From Paenibacillus sp. LHD-117 (GTDB taxonomy: Bacteria > Bacillota > Bacilli > Paenibacillales > Paenibacillaceae), in the NCBI RefSeq assembly GCF_030929555.1, contig NZ_JAVFVT010000013.1, forward strand, positions 108,361-172,360: 64,000 bases of DNA, given 5' to 3'. The notes below the pieces were generated by a model. It saw only the letters and a list, made by a program, of their open reading frames with translations. It had not been told where the DNA came from and made no database searches. The translations under genes were made by a program, and so were the position numbers. Below are positions 8,048-17,122 of this stretch, in pieces (the stretch's first letter is position 1; each line of letters starts with the position of its first letter).

Positions 8048-8449
8048 TTGAACAAAGCTGTCAAGTAGTTGTTTGTCTTACTTATCGTGCATCTCCTGAC
8101 CGGTTGCGGCAAAGGAGAGCAAACGTCCTCGACGTACAGCGTGATCGGGGATATCGGATCCGTGGAACAAGGAGGCGCCGAAGTCAACGACGTTGAAATC
8201 GATTACGTCGTGATGCTGACGAATATTCAACCTGGCTCAAACCCGGAGTCGACAGCCGGATCAGAGTTCACGCTCACCATAACCGAGAATACGCGGCTCT
8301 ATCGTGCCTCAGCCGACAAGAAGACCGAAGCGGATATTTCGGCGCTAACGCAAGGAGAGAGGGCGGAAGTCAAATGGCGGTTCGCCAATGACCATTTAAT
8401 AGAAGCGGTCGAGATCAACGTGAATGGGAAACTGTCGATTCAGAAGTAA
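8048..8449 (+). pseudogene. Lipoprotein gene with an in-frame TAG in the signal peptide
   Basis: A TTG start at 8048 with AAAGGAG ahead reads MNKAVK, then TAG at 8066-8068, then LFVLLIVHLLTGCGKGE in the same frame, an obvious lipoprotein signal with lipobox LTGC. The stop therefore cuts a normal N-terminus of about 18 residues; a CAG-to-TAG change would explain it. The remaining 127 codons are intact and code for a small beta-rich domain (EFTLTITENTRLYRASADKK). Reinitiation at the TTG at 8069 could rescue a short version lacking the positively charged N-region. Either a fresh pseudogene or a start-rescued gene. Confidence 0.65.
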
Positions 8450-8463
8450 GAAGAGAAAGGGAG

Positions 8464-9270
8464 GTGGACAACCTGACCAAGCTACATGGAAAAAACGCCA
8501 TCGTCACGGGCGCCAGCCGTCCGGGCGGAATCGGGGCCGCCGTATGCCGGGCATTTGCCGCCGAAGGCGCGAACGTGTTTTTTACCCATCTGGTTGACTA
8601 CGATCAACGGATGTATGCGGATGCCACCGAAGCCGAATGGCCAGAGCGTTTCGCGGAGGAGTTGCGTCAATCCGGCGTACGAGTCGAGCATAAGAGGTTG
8701 GATCTTGCCGTGCCAGGCTCTGGCGTTTCGCTATTGGAGGAGGTACGGAACGCGGTCGGAATTCCGACCATTCTTGTCAACAATGCCACGTATAGCGTCG
8801 ATGCCGATTTCCGGCAACTAACCGAAGCGCTCATTGACGCGCATTGCGCAGTGAACATGAGAGGGACGTTTATGTTGTCGGCCGAATTCGCGCGCATGCT
8901 GGAGTTCGAGATGGGCGCGAATGCCGATCTTGCTGCCGCTGGCGGACGCATCATCAACCTGACGTCCGGCCAAGGCAAAGGACCCATGCCCGGCAATCTC
9001 GCGTACGCGGCGACCAAAGGCGCCATATCCGTCTTCACCGAATCGCTCGCATCGGAGCTGGCGCCGCTTCGCATTACCGTGAACGCCGTCGATCCGGGTC
9101 CTACCGATACGGGCTGGATGTCGGACGAAGTGAAAGAAGCGATGCTGCCGCAGTTCCCGATGGGCCGAATCGGGCTGCCCGAAGACGCGGCACGTTTGAT
9201 CGCCTTTCTCGCAAGCGACGATTCCCGGTGGATCACCGGCCAAATCATTCATTCCAGAGGCGGGTTTTGA
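8464..9270 (+). CDS. Short-chain dehydrogenase/reductase
   Basis: A 268-residue SDR. The cofactor-binding glycine motif is at residues 15-23 (TGASRPGGIG, an extended form as in FabI/FabG relatives). NNAT is at about 101-104. The catalytic Ser is in INLTSGQGKG and the Tyr-Lys pair in LAYAATKGAI (about 181-185). The C-terminus WITGQIIHSRGGF is typical. The start is a GTG at 8464 behind GAAAGGGAG. It probably reduces or oxidises a small hydroxy/keto compound with NAD(P)H; the substrate is unknown. A strong hairpin follows its stop. Confidence 0.9.
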   Translation: MDNLTKLHGKNAIVTGASRPGGIGAAVCRAFAAEGANVFFTHLVDYDQRMYADATEAEWPERFAEELRQSGVRVEHKRLDLAVPGSGVSLLEEVRNAVGIPTILVNNATYSVDADFRQLTEALIDAHCAVNMRGTFMLSAEFARMLEFEMGANADLAAAGGRIINLTSGQGKGPMPGNLAYAATKGAISVFTESLASELAPLRITVNAVDPGPTDTGWMSDEVKEAMLPQFPMGRIGLPEDAARLIAFLASDDSRWITGQIIHSRGGF

Positions 9271-9276
9271 GCCAAA

Positions 9277-9327
9277 AAAACAGCGGGAGTCCCGGGCCGT
9301 TAAGCCGTCCAGGGCTTCCGCTGTTTG
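9277..9327. terminator. Bidirectional terminator between SDR and selO
   Basis: A long stem (AACAGCGGGAGTCCCGGG against CAGGGCTTCCGCTGTT, one mismatch) with a run of T on the minus strand. It sits between convergent genes and mainly serves selO. Confidence 0.8.
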
Positions 9328-9358
9328 CATGGAGAGATCGGTTGAAATTTCGCGATCG

Positions 9359-10828
9359 TTACGTCCCGCAGAACGTTCGGTAAGGCCCGCACGCCTCCGG
9401 TACGGACGCGTATTCGGCTTGCTCTGCCGAGTGCACGTAAGGATCGGCTAATGCGCGAAGCAGCCGTTCCATCACGCCGAGATCGCCCTTCACCGCCGCG
9501 TCCAACGCTTCCTCGACGCGATGGTTGCGAGGGATGACGGCTGGATTGCTCTCGCGCATCAGTCGAAGCGTATCTTCATCGGACTGCTCCTGCCTGCCCC
9601 GCCGCGCGAGCCACTCCTCGCGCCACGCCGCGAATTCCTCGTCCTCGTACAGCGGTCCCTTCTCGGTCTTGTCGAACGTTAACGCGAGGAAGGTATTCGT
9701 ATAGTCCGCCGCATGTTTCTTCATGAGATCGAGGAGATGTTTTACGAGCGCTTCGTCCCCCTCTTCCTCGCCGAACAGCCCCAGCTTGCCTCGCATGCCC
9801 GACAGCCAGCTGCGATGGAATAGGTCCGTAAACGCGGCCAATTCTTCCTCGGCCAGCTTCACCGCTTTTTCTTGATCTTCATGCAAAATAGGAAGCAACG
9901 ACTCGGCGAGCCGCGCCAAATTCCATACGCCGATGTACGGCTGATTGCCGTAGGCGTACCGGCCGTTCGCGTCGATTGAGCTGAACACGGTCGCGGGATC
10001 GTACGCGTCCATGAAAGCGCAGGGCCCGTAATCGATCGTTTCGCCGCTGATGGCCATGTTGTCGGTGTTCATGACGCCGTGGATGAAGCCGACGAGCTGC
10101 CACTTCGCGATCAAGGAGGCCTGGCGAGCGATGACCGCGCGAAGGAATGCCAAGTAGCGGTTGTCCTCGCCCGCGATCTCCGGGTAATGCCGCTCGATCG
10201 CGTAATCGGCAAGTGAGTAGAGATCCTCCGCAGTGCCCCAATTGGCGGCGTATTGGAACGTGCCGACGCGCAGATGGCTGGCCGCCACGCGGGTTAGGAC
10301 GGCGCCGGGCAGCACGGTCTCGCGGAAGACGGGATCGCCCGTCGCCGCGACGGCTAAGCTGCGGGTCGTCGGGATGCCCAGCGCGTGCATCGCCTCGCTG
10401 ATAATATGTTCGCGGAGCATCGGGCCGAGCGCGGCGCGTCCGTCGCCTCGCCTCGAGTATTTGGTGGGGCCGGAGCCTTTGAGCTGGATGTCGTACCGAG
10501 CGCCGTTCGGCGCGATCTGCTCGCCAAGAAGCAGCGCCCGTCCGTCTCCCAGCATGGTGAAGTGCCCGAATTGATGGCCTGCGTACGCTTGAGCGATCGG
10601 CTCGGCTCCTTCGGGAGCGCGGTTCCCCGCAAGGACTTCAAGCCCCTCTTCCTCCCGCAAGGCCTCGGCGTTTAGGCCAAGCGATGCCGCAAGCGGCTCG
10701 TTCAGAATAACAAGCCTTGGATCGTCGACGGGGTTCGGCTCTTGTTCATCGAACAGCATATGCGGAAGGCGCGAATAGCTGTTGTCGAAGTTCCAGCCAG
10801 CGCGCGAGGTCGCTTCATGAATGGTCAT
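9359..10828 (-). CDS. selO: SelO/YdiU-family pseudokinase-fold protein AMPylase
   Basis: A 489-residue member of the UPF0061/SelO family. Recognised by [15 protein letters not shown] at the N-terminus, by the nearly invariant [20 protein letters not shown], by [20 protein letters not shown], and by [20 protein letters not shown] with the [11 protein letters not shown] motif. SelO proteins transfer AMP from ATP to Ser/Thr/Tyr of target proteins, often linked with redox stress. The C-terminal Cys of the family is present ([12 protein letters not shown]). The start was set at the second Met (10828), which has AAGGA at a proper distance. Monocistronic. Confidence 0.93.
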   Translation of the reverse strand: MTIHEATSRAGWNFDNSYSRLPHMLFDEQEPNPVDDPRLVILNEPLAASLGLNAEALREEEGLEVLAGNRAPEGAEPIAQAYAGHQFGHFTMLGDGRALLLGEQIAPNGARYDIQLKGSGPTKYSRRGDGRAALGPMLREHIISEAMHALGIPTTRSLAVAATGDPVFRETVLPGAVLTRVAASHLRVGTFQYAANWGTAEDLYSLADYAIERHYPEIAGEDNRYLAFLRAVIARQASLIAKWQLVGFIHGVMNTDNMAISGETIDYGPCAFMDAYDPATVFSSIDANGRYAYGNQPYIGVWNLARLAESLLPILHEDQEKAVKLAEEELAAFTDLFHRSWLSGMRGKLGLFGEEEGDEALVKHLLDLMKKHAADYTNTFLALTFDKTEKGPLYEDEEFAAWREEWLARRGRQEQSDEDTLRLMRESNPAVIPRNHRVEEALDAAVKGDLGVMERLLRALADPYVHSAEQAEYASVPEACGPYRTFCGT

Positions 10829-11016
10829 GATCATTCCTTCTCTCTTGTTCCATATCGTACCTTTATTATACCTTTTCCAAATTGCTTAGCGATATGCGGA
10901 TAAAGTGAGCGGTTTGACCTGAACGGGAATAAATGACCGAACGGCACAACTTTTTGGCGCTTGGAGGTGTTTATAAGAAGAGAGGAATTTTTCCAGCTTA
11001 GGCAGGGGGTGTAAAC

Positions 11017-11310
11017 ATGAATATGGATATCACCAGAAGATGGATTTATGTCATGATGACAATAGGGATCGTCGTGCTGCTGATGGGGTTATGGCAGTAC
11101 TTGCCCCAGGAGTTTAGCTCGGATGCCCAGCAGAGCGAATTCATAGCATGGGTGTCTAAAAGAATAGTCTTTCCGCTTCTAGGAGCCATTCTAATCGGCG
11201 TTAGCCTGGTTATGCTGAAATTCGTCCGCGAGGTCGAAGACTATACGTTATTGCTAAGAAGCGAGCTTATTCAAATGTCCAGGTCGATTGAAGGGGTGAG
11301 GAACAAGTGA
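11017..11310 (+). CDS. Small two-helix membrane protein
   Basis: A 97-residue hypothetical protein with two membrane helices (about residues 10-30 and 50-68), separated by a short outside loop with Asp and Gln. It ends in a charged helical C-terminus (EDYTLLLRSELIQMSRSIEG). The AGGGGGTG site sits 9 nt before the ATG. Not recognised. It is not clearly linked with neighbours. Confidence 0.7.
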   Translation: MNMDITRRWIYVMMTIGIVVLLMGLWQYLPQEFSSDAQQSEFIAWVSKRIVFPLLGAILIGVSLVMLKFVREVEDYTLLLRSELIQMSRSIEGVRNK

Positions 11311-11394
11311 AACAGATGCATAGAGCTTGCTCGCATAAACCAAGTAACGGCGATACGAAGCAGTAACCTGCCTCGCACCGCCGTCTCCTGCAAT

Positions 11395-11658
11395 CTAATA
11401 CACGATCTGCCCGATAATCATCATCACAAGGCCGAAGATGGCCGCGCCGCGTTTGACGCTTTTGTTTTCCCGGGGCCGCAAAAATAAGCTGATGACGAAG
11501 CCGACCGGAAGAACCAACCCGTTAATCGCCAAATAAAAAGTGCCGAGGAAGTAATATCCGACAAGCTTAAGCGCCAACAATTCCTCGTCTTGACTGCGAT
11601 TCTTATACAATATAATCGTCCCGATAATCAATACGGCGATCCAGAAAAAGAAAAACAT
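11395..11658 (-). CDS. Small three-helix membrane protein
   Basis: An 87-residue hypothetical protein with three hydrophobic segments (about 2-20, 28-55 and 68-86) and basic loops (RPRENKSVKRG). A GGAGG site lies 7 nt before the ATG at 11658; the next upstream ATG (11664) is too close to that site. Function unknown. Confidence 0.65.
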   Translation of the reverse strand: MFFFFWIAVLIIGTIILYKNRSQDEELLALKLVGYYFLGTFYLAINGLVLPVGFVISLFLRPRENKSVKRGAAIFGLVMMIIGQIVY

Positions 11659-11779
11659 TCGCATTCCTCCCTTGTTCGCTGAGCGTTGAGGTCACGCAAG
11701 GTAATACGGCTTAGTAAAGCTGGAGTTTCCAGAAACAGGATGCGCATAAGCGGATATCGATAGGAAGGAGGCGTTACTC

Positions 11780-12166
11780 TTGAAGAAGACAATGATCTAC
11801 GCGGTCTGTTCCGTCGCCGTGTTTCTTATTGCATATGTGGCGCTCGGATTCGAAATGAGCGATCGGGCCAAAAAAAACGTTGCGACCGGCATGCAGTCGT
11901 CTTCCGACTACACCGGCTACATGACGGAAGAGGTTTATCGGAAGCTGCTGCCGACTAACAGAATGCCGGGCTATGAGGAGTCGTATGTTTCCGCCAACCA
12001 TGCCTACAAAGCGTCCGTCGTTCCGCTGCATTTCTTTTTCGCCGGGCAAGTAAAGGTCAAGAACGTATATGACGGCAAGGGCATCGGGTTCAGCGAAGAA
12101 GTGACGTTGAAGCTGAAGTGGGAGAATGGTGACTGGATCGCGACGAAAGTGAAGATTCCGGCATAG
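11780..12166 (+). CDS. Hypothetical exported protein with N-terminal anchor
   Basis: A 128-residue protein starting with TTG behind AGGAAGGAGG. It has one N-terminal hydrophobic segment (residues 4-24, MIYAVCSVAVFLIAYVALGF) that acts as a signal anchor. The rest is globular with beta-strand-like stretches ending EVTLKLKWENGDWIATKVKI. It is followed 44 bp later by another membrane protein gene. Unknown function. Confidence 0.75.
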   Translation: MKKTMIYAVCSVAVFLIAYVALGFEMSDRAKKNVATGMQSSSDYTGYMTEEVYRKLLPTNRMPGYEESYVSANHAYKASVVPLHFFFAGQVKVKNVYDGKGIGFSEEVTLKLKWENGDWIATKVKIPA

Positions 12167-12210
12167 AAAGCTAAGTTTTTGCGGCGAATATTTGCGGAGG
12201 TGGTTTACGT

Positions 12211-12441
12211 ATGAAGAGGGAACCCGATATCCATGAAACGCAGCCCGAGAGGTTGAGCGCACCGGAGGAGCCATACAGAGATCCTAATATGGAAACGATA
12301 CAACGCGTGGAAGGCGGAGGCCCGATTCGGAAAGTGAATATGGAGCAAATGCCAAAGCCGCTGCGCTATTTCGGTTACGCGGTAGCAGGTTTTATGCTGG
12401 TATGCACGGTCATATTCTTGGTCAGCGGATGGTTGAACTAA
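12211..12441 (+). CDS. Small single-pass membrane protein
   Basis: A 76-residue protein with a Pro/Glu-rich soluble N-terminal half and one C-terminal helix (about residues 51-72, YAVAGFMLVCTVIFLVSG). GGAGG lies 9 nt before the ATG. It probably shares a transcript with the preceding anchored protein. Not recognised. Confidence 0.7.
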   Translation: MKREPDIHETQPERLSAPEEPYRDPNMETIQRVEGGGPIRKVNMEQMPKPLRYFGYAVAGFMLVCTVIFLVSGWLN

Positions 12442-12477
12442 GCGGGCCTATCTTGAAGAAATACGAGGTTATATTTC

Positions 12478-12910
12478 ATGAGTAAACACGCGAAGCGCGA
12501 TATTATCGCCGTTGTATTAATGGCTTTCGTTATTAGCGGGGTCTTTTTTGTTAAGTGGATAGATACTACGATAAATGATACTTCGTATATAACACGATTA
12601 TCGGACGCAAGCGAACAGTTAAACGCAATGGTACGTAATTACGATTCCTTGACGGCATTAGAGCTTATGACCGCCGAACTTGACCCGCAGATATTCACAG
12701 AAGCCGCGACTTATGCCCCTGACCGCGGTACGGCGAATGAATTACGCTATATTGCCGAATTGATTACGCGATACAATGACGGCGCAGATGTCGAAGTGCT
12801 TCAAGAAGCTGCGCAGTTACTAAATGAAGTCATTCCCCATATTCTCAATGTCGCGAAGTGTTTGAGCCATCGGGATTGCCAAAAACCCGCGACGTCTTCC
12901 GTCGCGGGTT
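12478..12910 (+). pseudogene. Membrane-anchored hypothetical protein truncated into the qox terminator
   Basis: An ATG at 12478 opens a convincing N-terminal part. One membrane helix (residues 9-26) is followed by a helical domain with LTALELMTAELDPQIFTEAA and VEVLQEAAQLLNEVIPHILN up to about residue 125. After that the frame runs into the qox operon terminator. It stays open to 13329 only as the antisense of qoxD/qoxC, giving a meaningless His/Asp-rich tail. The natural C-terminus and stop seem lost by deletion. Base composition differs a little from the neighbours. There is no clear ribosome binding site beyond a weak GAGG. Confidence 0.5.
12881..12910 (-). terminator. qox operon terminator
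   Basis: Perfect 11-bp stem AACCCGCGACG / CGTCGCGGGTT with a short loop and a T-run on the minus strand, 27 bp after the qoxD stop. Confidence 0.88.
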
Positions 12911-12936
12911 TCGTTATTCTCGGCGTCGGCGGAGTC

Positions 12937-13296
12937 TTAGCCCGCCACCGTGTTGTATGTCATGATCCAGATCGAACCGGCAACGATCGTCATCATGATG
13001 ACGAGGCCGAAGATAAGCGCGATCAGGTTGAAGCGAGGTTTCTCCTCGTCCCGGATGTGCATGAAGAACAGGAGCTGCACGGCGAACTGGAAGATCGCCA
13101 TAACCAGGATGATGAGCGTGTTCACTTGTTTGCTGAACATGTCGTTCATGACGACGACAAGCGGGATGATCGTCAACACGATCGACAAGACGAAGCCGAT
13201 GACGTAAGACTTCAGCGAGCCGCTATGACCGCCGCCGTGCCCGCCATGTCCGTCGTGACCATGTCCGTTGCCAGCATGGGCGTTATGGTTAGCCAT
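12937..13296 (-). CDS. qoxD: Cytochrome aa3 quinol oxidase subunit IV
   Basis: A 119-residue subunit with three membrane helices (about 29-50, 57-78, 90-113) and the family motif QLLFFMHIRDEEKPRFN. The first 26 residues are an unusual His/Gly tract with about ten His. It is the last gene of the qox operon, 1 bp after qoxC, so co-translated. Subunit IV helps assembly and stability of the haem-copper oxidase in the cytoplasmic membrane. The His-rich tail is not part of the core fold. Confidence 0.93.
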   Translation of the reverse strand: MANHNAHAGNGHGHDGHGGHGGGHSGSLKSYVIGFVLSIVLTIIPLVVVMNDMFSKQVNTLIILVMAIFQFAVQLLFFMHIRDEEKPRFNLIALIFGLVIMMTIVAGSIWIMTYNTVAG

Positions 13297-13297
13297 C

Positions 13298-13990
13298 TTA
13301 CATCACCCCCATCAGGTACACGATTGTGAAGACGAAGATCCAGACGACGTCGAGGAAATGCCAGTACAAGCTGATGATGTTCACTTTGCGTTTCGTAACG
13401 TCCGTGATGCCGCGCCGGTTAAGCTGAATAATAAGCGCCGTCATCCAGACAAGGCCGACCGATACGTGAAGACCGTGCGTGCCGACGAGGGTGAAGAACG
13501 CCGACCAGTACGCGGAAGTGCCGATATTGGCGCCTTCATGGACCAAGTGGATAAACTCGGAAACCTCTAGATAGATAAACGATGCACCGAGCAAAGCGGT
13601 AATGATGAGCCAAGCGATCAGCCCTTTTTTGTTGCCCCGGTTCATCTCCAGCAGCGCGACGCCGCTGGTGAAGCTGCTTGTTAGCAAGATGAACGTGGAA
13701 GCGATGATGCCCGGCAGCTCGATGAGCTCGCCGCCCGTCGGTCCGCCAGCCGTATTGAGGCGAAGCACGACGAAGGTCGCGAAGAGTGTGCCGAACAGGA
13801 TAACGTCCGTGATAAGGAATAACCAGAAGCCGAATACTTTCATGCCTTCCTGGTCGTGATGGTCATGCCCGCCATGCGCGTCATGAGCACCGTGCGCGCC
13901 GTGGGCGGCATGACCGCCGCCCCCAGCGCCGTGCGCCGCGGCGAGGGGTTGACCCTTGCCGCCGAGCAACGATTTGAACAGTTGTGCCAT
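13298..13990 (-). CDS. qoxC: Cytochrome aa3 quinol oxidase subunit III
   Basis: A 230-residue subunit III with five membrane helices after a roughly 50-residue cytoplasmic N-terminus. The family core includes FGFWLFLITDVILFGTLFA, GTHGLHVSVGLVWMTALI and the C-terminal YWHFLDVVWIFVFT. The N-terminus has a His/Gly/Ala-rich tract (residues about 18-48) with a dozen His, absent from typical relatives. The start codon shares one base with the qoxB stop (TAATG), so translation is coupled. Confidence 0.94.
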   Translation of the reverse strand: MAQLFKSLLGGKGQPLAAAHGAGGGGHAAHGAHGAHDAHGGHDHHDQEGMKVFGFWLFLITDVILFGTLFATFVVLRLNTAGGPTGGELIELPGIIASTFILLTSSFTSGVALLEMNRGNKKGLIAWLIITALLGASFIYLEVSEFIHLVHEGANIGTSAYWSAFFTLVGTHGLHVSVGLVWMTALIIQLNRRGITDVTKRKVNIISLYWHFLDVVWIFVFTIVYLMGVM

Positions 13991-15978
13991 TAGTGAGCCC
14001 CCCTTGCCGCAGCTTCCGTCCGCTGCACTTCATCGACCGGAATGTAATAGTCCGTATCGTAGCTAAACGATCTTGCCAGCATACATCCGATGACGCCGGC
14101 GAGGCCGACGACGATCATCCATTTCCAATCCCAGACGAAGCCGAAGCCGGCCACGAACCAGGAGAGCGACATGATGAACGGGATACCGGAGTTTTTCGGC
14201 ATATGGATCGGCTCCAGTGGAGCCTGTTCGGCCGCGATGACCTCCGGCGCGTCCTTCTCTCCTCTGAGGGCGCGCTGCTTTTTCTCCCAGAAATCGTCTT
14301 GGCTGGTGACGACCGGAAGCCTTGCGAAGTTGTACATCGGCGCCGGCGACGGAATCGACCATTCGAGCGTGCGGCCGTCCCAAGCGTCGCCGGATTTTTC
14401 TTTTTTCAGGAACTTAATGCTATGAGCGATCTGCCACACTTGGAAAATAAACGCGATGCCCATCAGGAACGCCCCGACGGTGGATACGACGTTCAGCGGC
14501 TGCCAGCCCATGTCGAAGTCGTATTCGTTGAAGCGGCGCGTCATGCCCATAAGACCAAGCGCGTATTGCGGCATGAAACAAACATAGAAACCGATGTTCC
14601 AGAACCAGAACGCCCATTTGCCGAGTCCTTCGTGCAGGCGGAAACCGAACATTTTCGGCCACCAGTAGTAGAGACCCGCGAAATAACCGAACACGACGCC
14701 GCCGATCAAAACTTGGTGGAAGTGGGCGATCAGGAAGTAGCTGTTATGGAACTGGAAGTCCGCCGGCGCGACCGACAAGAGCACCCCGGTCATGCCCCCC
14801 ACGACGAAACATGGGATAAAAGCGATCGTCCACAGCATGGGAGTCGGGAACGACAGCTTGCCTCGGTACATCGTGAACAGCCAGTTGAACACCTTGACCC
14901 CGGTCGGGATCGCGATAATCATGGTCGTGACGGCGAAGAAGGCGTTGACGTTCGCGCCAGTGCCCATCGTGAAGAAGTGATGCGCCCAGGTGAAGAACGA
15001 GAAGAAGCTGATGGACATCAGGGCGAATACCATGGACTTGTAGCCGAACAGCTTTTTCTTCGAGAACGTCGCGACGATCTCGGAGAAGATGCCGAACGCC
15101 GGCAGGATGACGATATAGACCTCCGGATGTCCCCACATCCAGATGAGGTTGAGGTACATCATCGGATTGCCGCCGCCGTCGAGCGTGAAGAAATGCGCGC
15201 CTAGGTAGCGGTCAAGGAACAGCAGGAACAGCGTAACGGTCAGAATCGGGAACGCGAACATGATCGTGACGCAAGACGATAGAACGGACCAGCTGAACAT
15301 CGGCATTTGCATCAGTTTCATGCCGGGGGCGCGCATCTTGAGGATCGTGACGACGAAGTTAATGCCCGTCGCCAGCGAGCCAATGCCGGATATCTGTATG
15401 CCCCAGATATAGAAGTCTTGGCCGACGCCCGGACTGCCCGAGAGCTCGGACAGCGGCGGGTAAGCGAGCCAACCCGCGTCCGGCGAACCGCCGATAATGA
15501 ACGAAACGTTGAAGAGCATCGCGCCGAAGAAGAACATCCAGAAGCTCAGGGAGTTCAGGAACGGGTACGCGACGTCGCGCGCGCCGATCTGCAGCGGCAC
15601 GACGATATTGAACAGACCGAACATGAGCGGCATCGCCATGAACAGAATCATGATGACGCCGTGCGTCGTGAAGATCGCGTTGTAGTGATCGGGATGCAGG
15701 AACTCGACCTGCGGAGCCGCCAGCTGCACGCGCATGAGAAGCGCGTCGACGCCGCCGCGGAACAACATCAGGATGGAGGCGATGATGTACATGATGCCGA
15801 TCTTTTTATGGTCGACGGAGGTGAGCCATTCGGTCCAGAGCCACCGCCATTTTTTGAAATAGGTTAACGTGAACACGATGGCCACGAGCGTAAGCCCGAT
15901 GGACACTTGGGCGCCGAGAATGAGCGGATCGCCCGTCACGAAAAACTCGGATGAAAAATCTTTGATTTTATCCCACAT
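13990..15978 (-). CDS. qoxB: Cytochrome aa3 quinol oxidase subunit I
   Basis: A 662-residue haem-copper oxidase subunit I. The N-terminus FFVTGDPLILGAQVSIGL is the QoxB signature. The low-spin haem His lies in IFTTHGVIMILFMAMPL, the CuB/active-site region in WMWGHPEVYIVILPAFGIFS, the CuB His pair in WAHHFFTMG, and the haem ligands in SYFLIAHFHQVLIGG. The length equals that of Bacillus QoxB. It reduces O2 to water and pumps protons, taking electrons from menaquinol. Confidence 0.96.
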   Translation of the reverse strand: MWDKIKDFSSEFFVTGDPLILGAQVSIGLTLVAIVFTLTYFKKWRWLWTEWLTSVDHKKIGIMYIIASILMLFRGGVDALLMRVQLAAPQVEFLHPDHYNAIFTTHGVIMILFMAMPLMFGLFNIVVPLQIGARDVAYPFLNSLSFWMFFFGAMLFNVSFIIGGSPDAGWLAYPPLSELSGSPGVGQDFYIWGIQISGIGSLATGINFVVTILKMRAPGMKLMQMPMFSWSVLSSCVTIMFAFPILTVTLFLLFLDRYLGAHFFTLDGGGNPMMYLNLIWMWGHPEVYIVILPAFGIFSEIVATFSKKKLFGYKSMVFALMSISFFSFFTWAHHFFTMGTGANVNAFFAVTTMIIAIPTGVKVFNWLFTMYRGKLSFPTPMLWTIAFIPCFVVGGMTGVLLSVAPADFQFHNSYFLIAHFHQVLIGGVVFGYFAGLYYWWPKMFGFRLHEGLGKWAFWFWNIGFYVCFMPQYALGLMGMTRRFNEYDFDMGWQPLNVVSTVGAFLMGIAFIFQVWQIAHSIKFLKKEKSGDAWDGRTLEWSIPSPAPMYNFARLPVVTSQDDFWEKKQRALRGEKDAPEVIAAEQAPLEPIHMPKNSGIPFIMSLSWFVAGFGFVWDWKWMIVVGLAGVIGCMLARSFSYDTDYYIPVDEVQRTEAAARGAH

Positions 15979-16007
15979 GAAGCTTTCTCCTTTCGTATGC
16001 GCCGGCG

Positions 16008-16928
16008 CTAATGCCCGCTATCCCCGTTATTCGCGCTCTTGCCGCTTTGGCCGTGATGCGCGTGGGCGCCGCCGCTGCCGTCTTCGACGTACTGCGTGAC
16101 GATGTATTGGAACAAACCTTCGGGGAAGCTGGAGAACAGCTGCACGTCGGAGCGTCCCGGCTGCTTAAGCGTTTCGTAGCCGTCCAGCGTCAACGCCGGG
16201 GAAGAGCCTTTCACTTCCTGCACCCATGCGTCGTACTCTTCGTCGGAAACGGCTTCCGCGCGGAATGTCATCTGGGCGAAATCCTCGCCGTTAAAGTTGG
16301 CGCCCGAGCCGTAGTAGGAGCCGGGCTCATCGGCTTGCAGATACAGGGTCATCGCCATGCCGGACATGGTGTAGAGCTGCCCGCCGAGCTGCGGGATCCA
16401 GAAGGAGTTCATCGCTTTGTCCGAAGTAAGCTGGAAACGGACGGGCGTGTCTTCCGGTATTTTGATGTAGTTGACGGTTGCGATATCCTCGCCGGGATAC
16501 GTGAACAGCCACTTCCAGTCGAGCGACGTCACTTCGATGGTGATCGGTTCCTTCTCCGATTCGAGCGCCTTCGAAGGTTCGAGTTTGTACGTATAATTAA
16601 CGGTCACGATCGCGAGGACCAGAATGATGACGATCGGAATGCTCCACCAGGTCACTTCCAGCTTCGTGTTATGCTCCCAATCAGGCTTATAGGACGCTTT
16701 GCGGCCTGGACGGTCGCGGTAACGCCATACGATAATCGCGGTCAGGATAAGGACGGGCACGATGATGATCGCGCACAGAACGGTTGATATGATGATCAGA
16801 TCCTTCTGATGCTGCCCGATCGGTCCTTTGGGGTCAAGCACGATGTACTGCTCGCTGCTGCAGCCCGAGATCACGGCAACCATCGCCAGGAAGAGCACTG
16901 TTGCCAGCATTCGATAATAACGTCTCAT
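16008..16928 (-). CDS. qoxA: Cytochrome aa3 quinol oxidase subunit II
   Basis: A 306-residue lipoprotein (lipobox VISGC, Cys about 23) with two membrane helices and a cupredoxin domain. VLDPKGPIGQHQKDLI, EVTWWSIPIVIILVLA and MNSFWIPQLGGQLYTMSGMA match QoxA. The CuA-binding Cys pair is absent, so this is a quinol and not a cytochrome c oxidase. The C-terminus carries a His-rich tail (GGAHAHHGQSG ... GH). The start was placed at 16928, where GAGGAG lies 10 nt upstream; an ATG at 16952 lacks a site. First gene of the operon. Confidence 0.94.
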   Translation of the reverse strand: MRRYYRMLATVLFLAMVAVISGCSSEQYIVLDPKGPIGQHQKDLIIISTVLCAIIIVPVLILTAIIVWRYRDRPGRKASYKPDWEHNTKLEVTWWSIPIVIILVLAIVTVNYTYKLEPSKALESEKEPITIEVTSLDWKWLFTYPGEDIATVNYIKIPEDTPVRFQLTSDKAMNSFWIPQLGGQLYTMSGMAMTLYLQADEPGSYYGSGANFNGEDFAQMTFRAEAVSDEEYDAWVQEVKGSSPALTLDGYETLKQPGRSDVQLFSSFPEGLFQYIVTQYVEDGSGGAHAHHGQSGKSANNGDSGH

Positions 16929-17018
16929 TGCGGTTCCACTCCTCGATTTCATTAGCTTGTGAATAATGTAACAAATTCGCGCAAGAATATCAGCGGGTTA
17001 TCGACGATGTAAACAATT

Positions 17019-17063
17019 TGACGAAGTTCCGACAAAGTTTAGTCACGAGTCGGTCACGAGTTA
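17019..17063. promoter_or_regulatory. Repeats upstream of qoxA (0A-box-like and tandem GTCACGAGT)
   Basis: A TGACGAA 0A-box match is at 17019-17025. TTCCGACAAAGTTT (17027-17040) carries a near-0A box on the other strand. Two copies of GTCACGAGT follow at 17042-17050 and 17053-17061, 11 bp apart, one helical turn. They lie about 90-135 bp before the qoxA start, where control sites would be expected. The binding proteins are unknown. Confidence 0.4.
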
Positions 17064-17122
17064 GACAAATGAATGATTTTGCCATTAAAGGTTTACCATA
17101 GATGGCGCGGCAGAGTAAACGC

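Noticed and set aside
13984..15204. A 406-codon open frame antisense to qoxB
   Set aside because: Shadow of qoxB, which is recognised along its full length.
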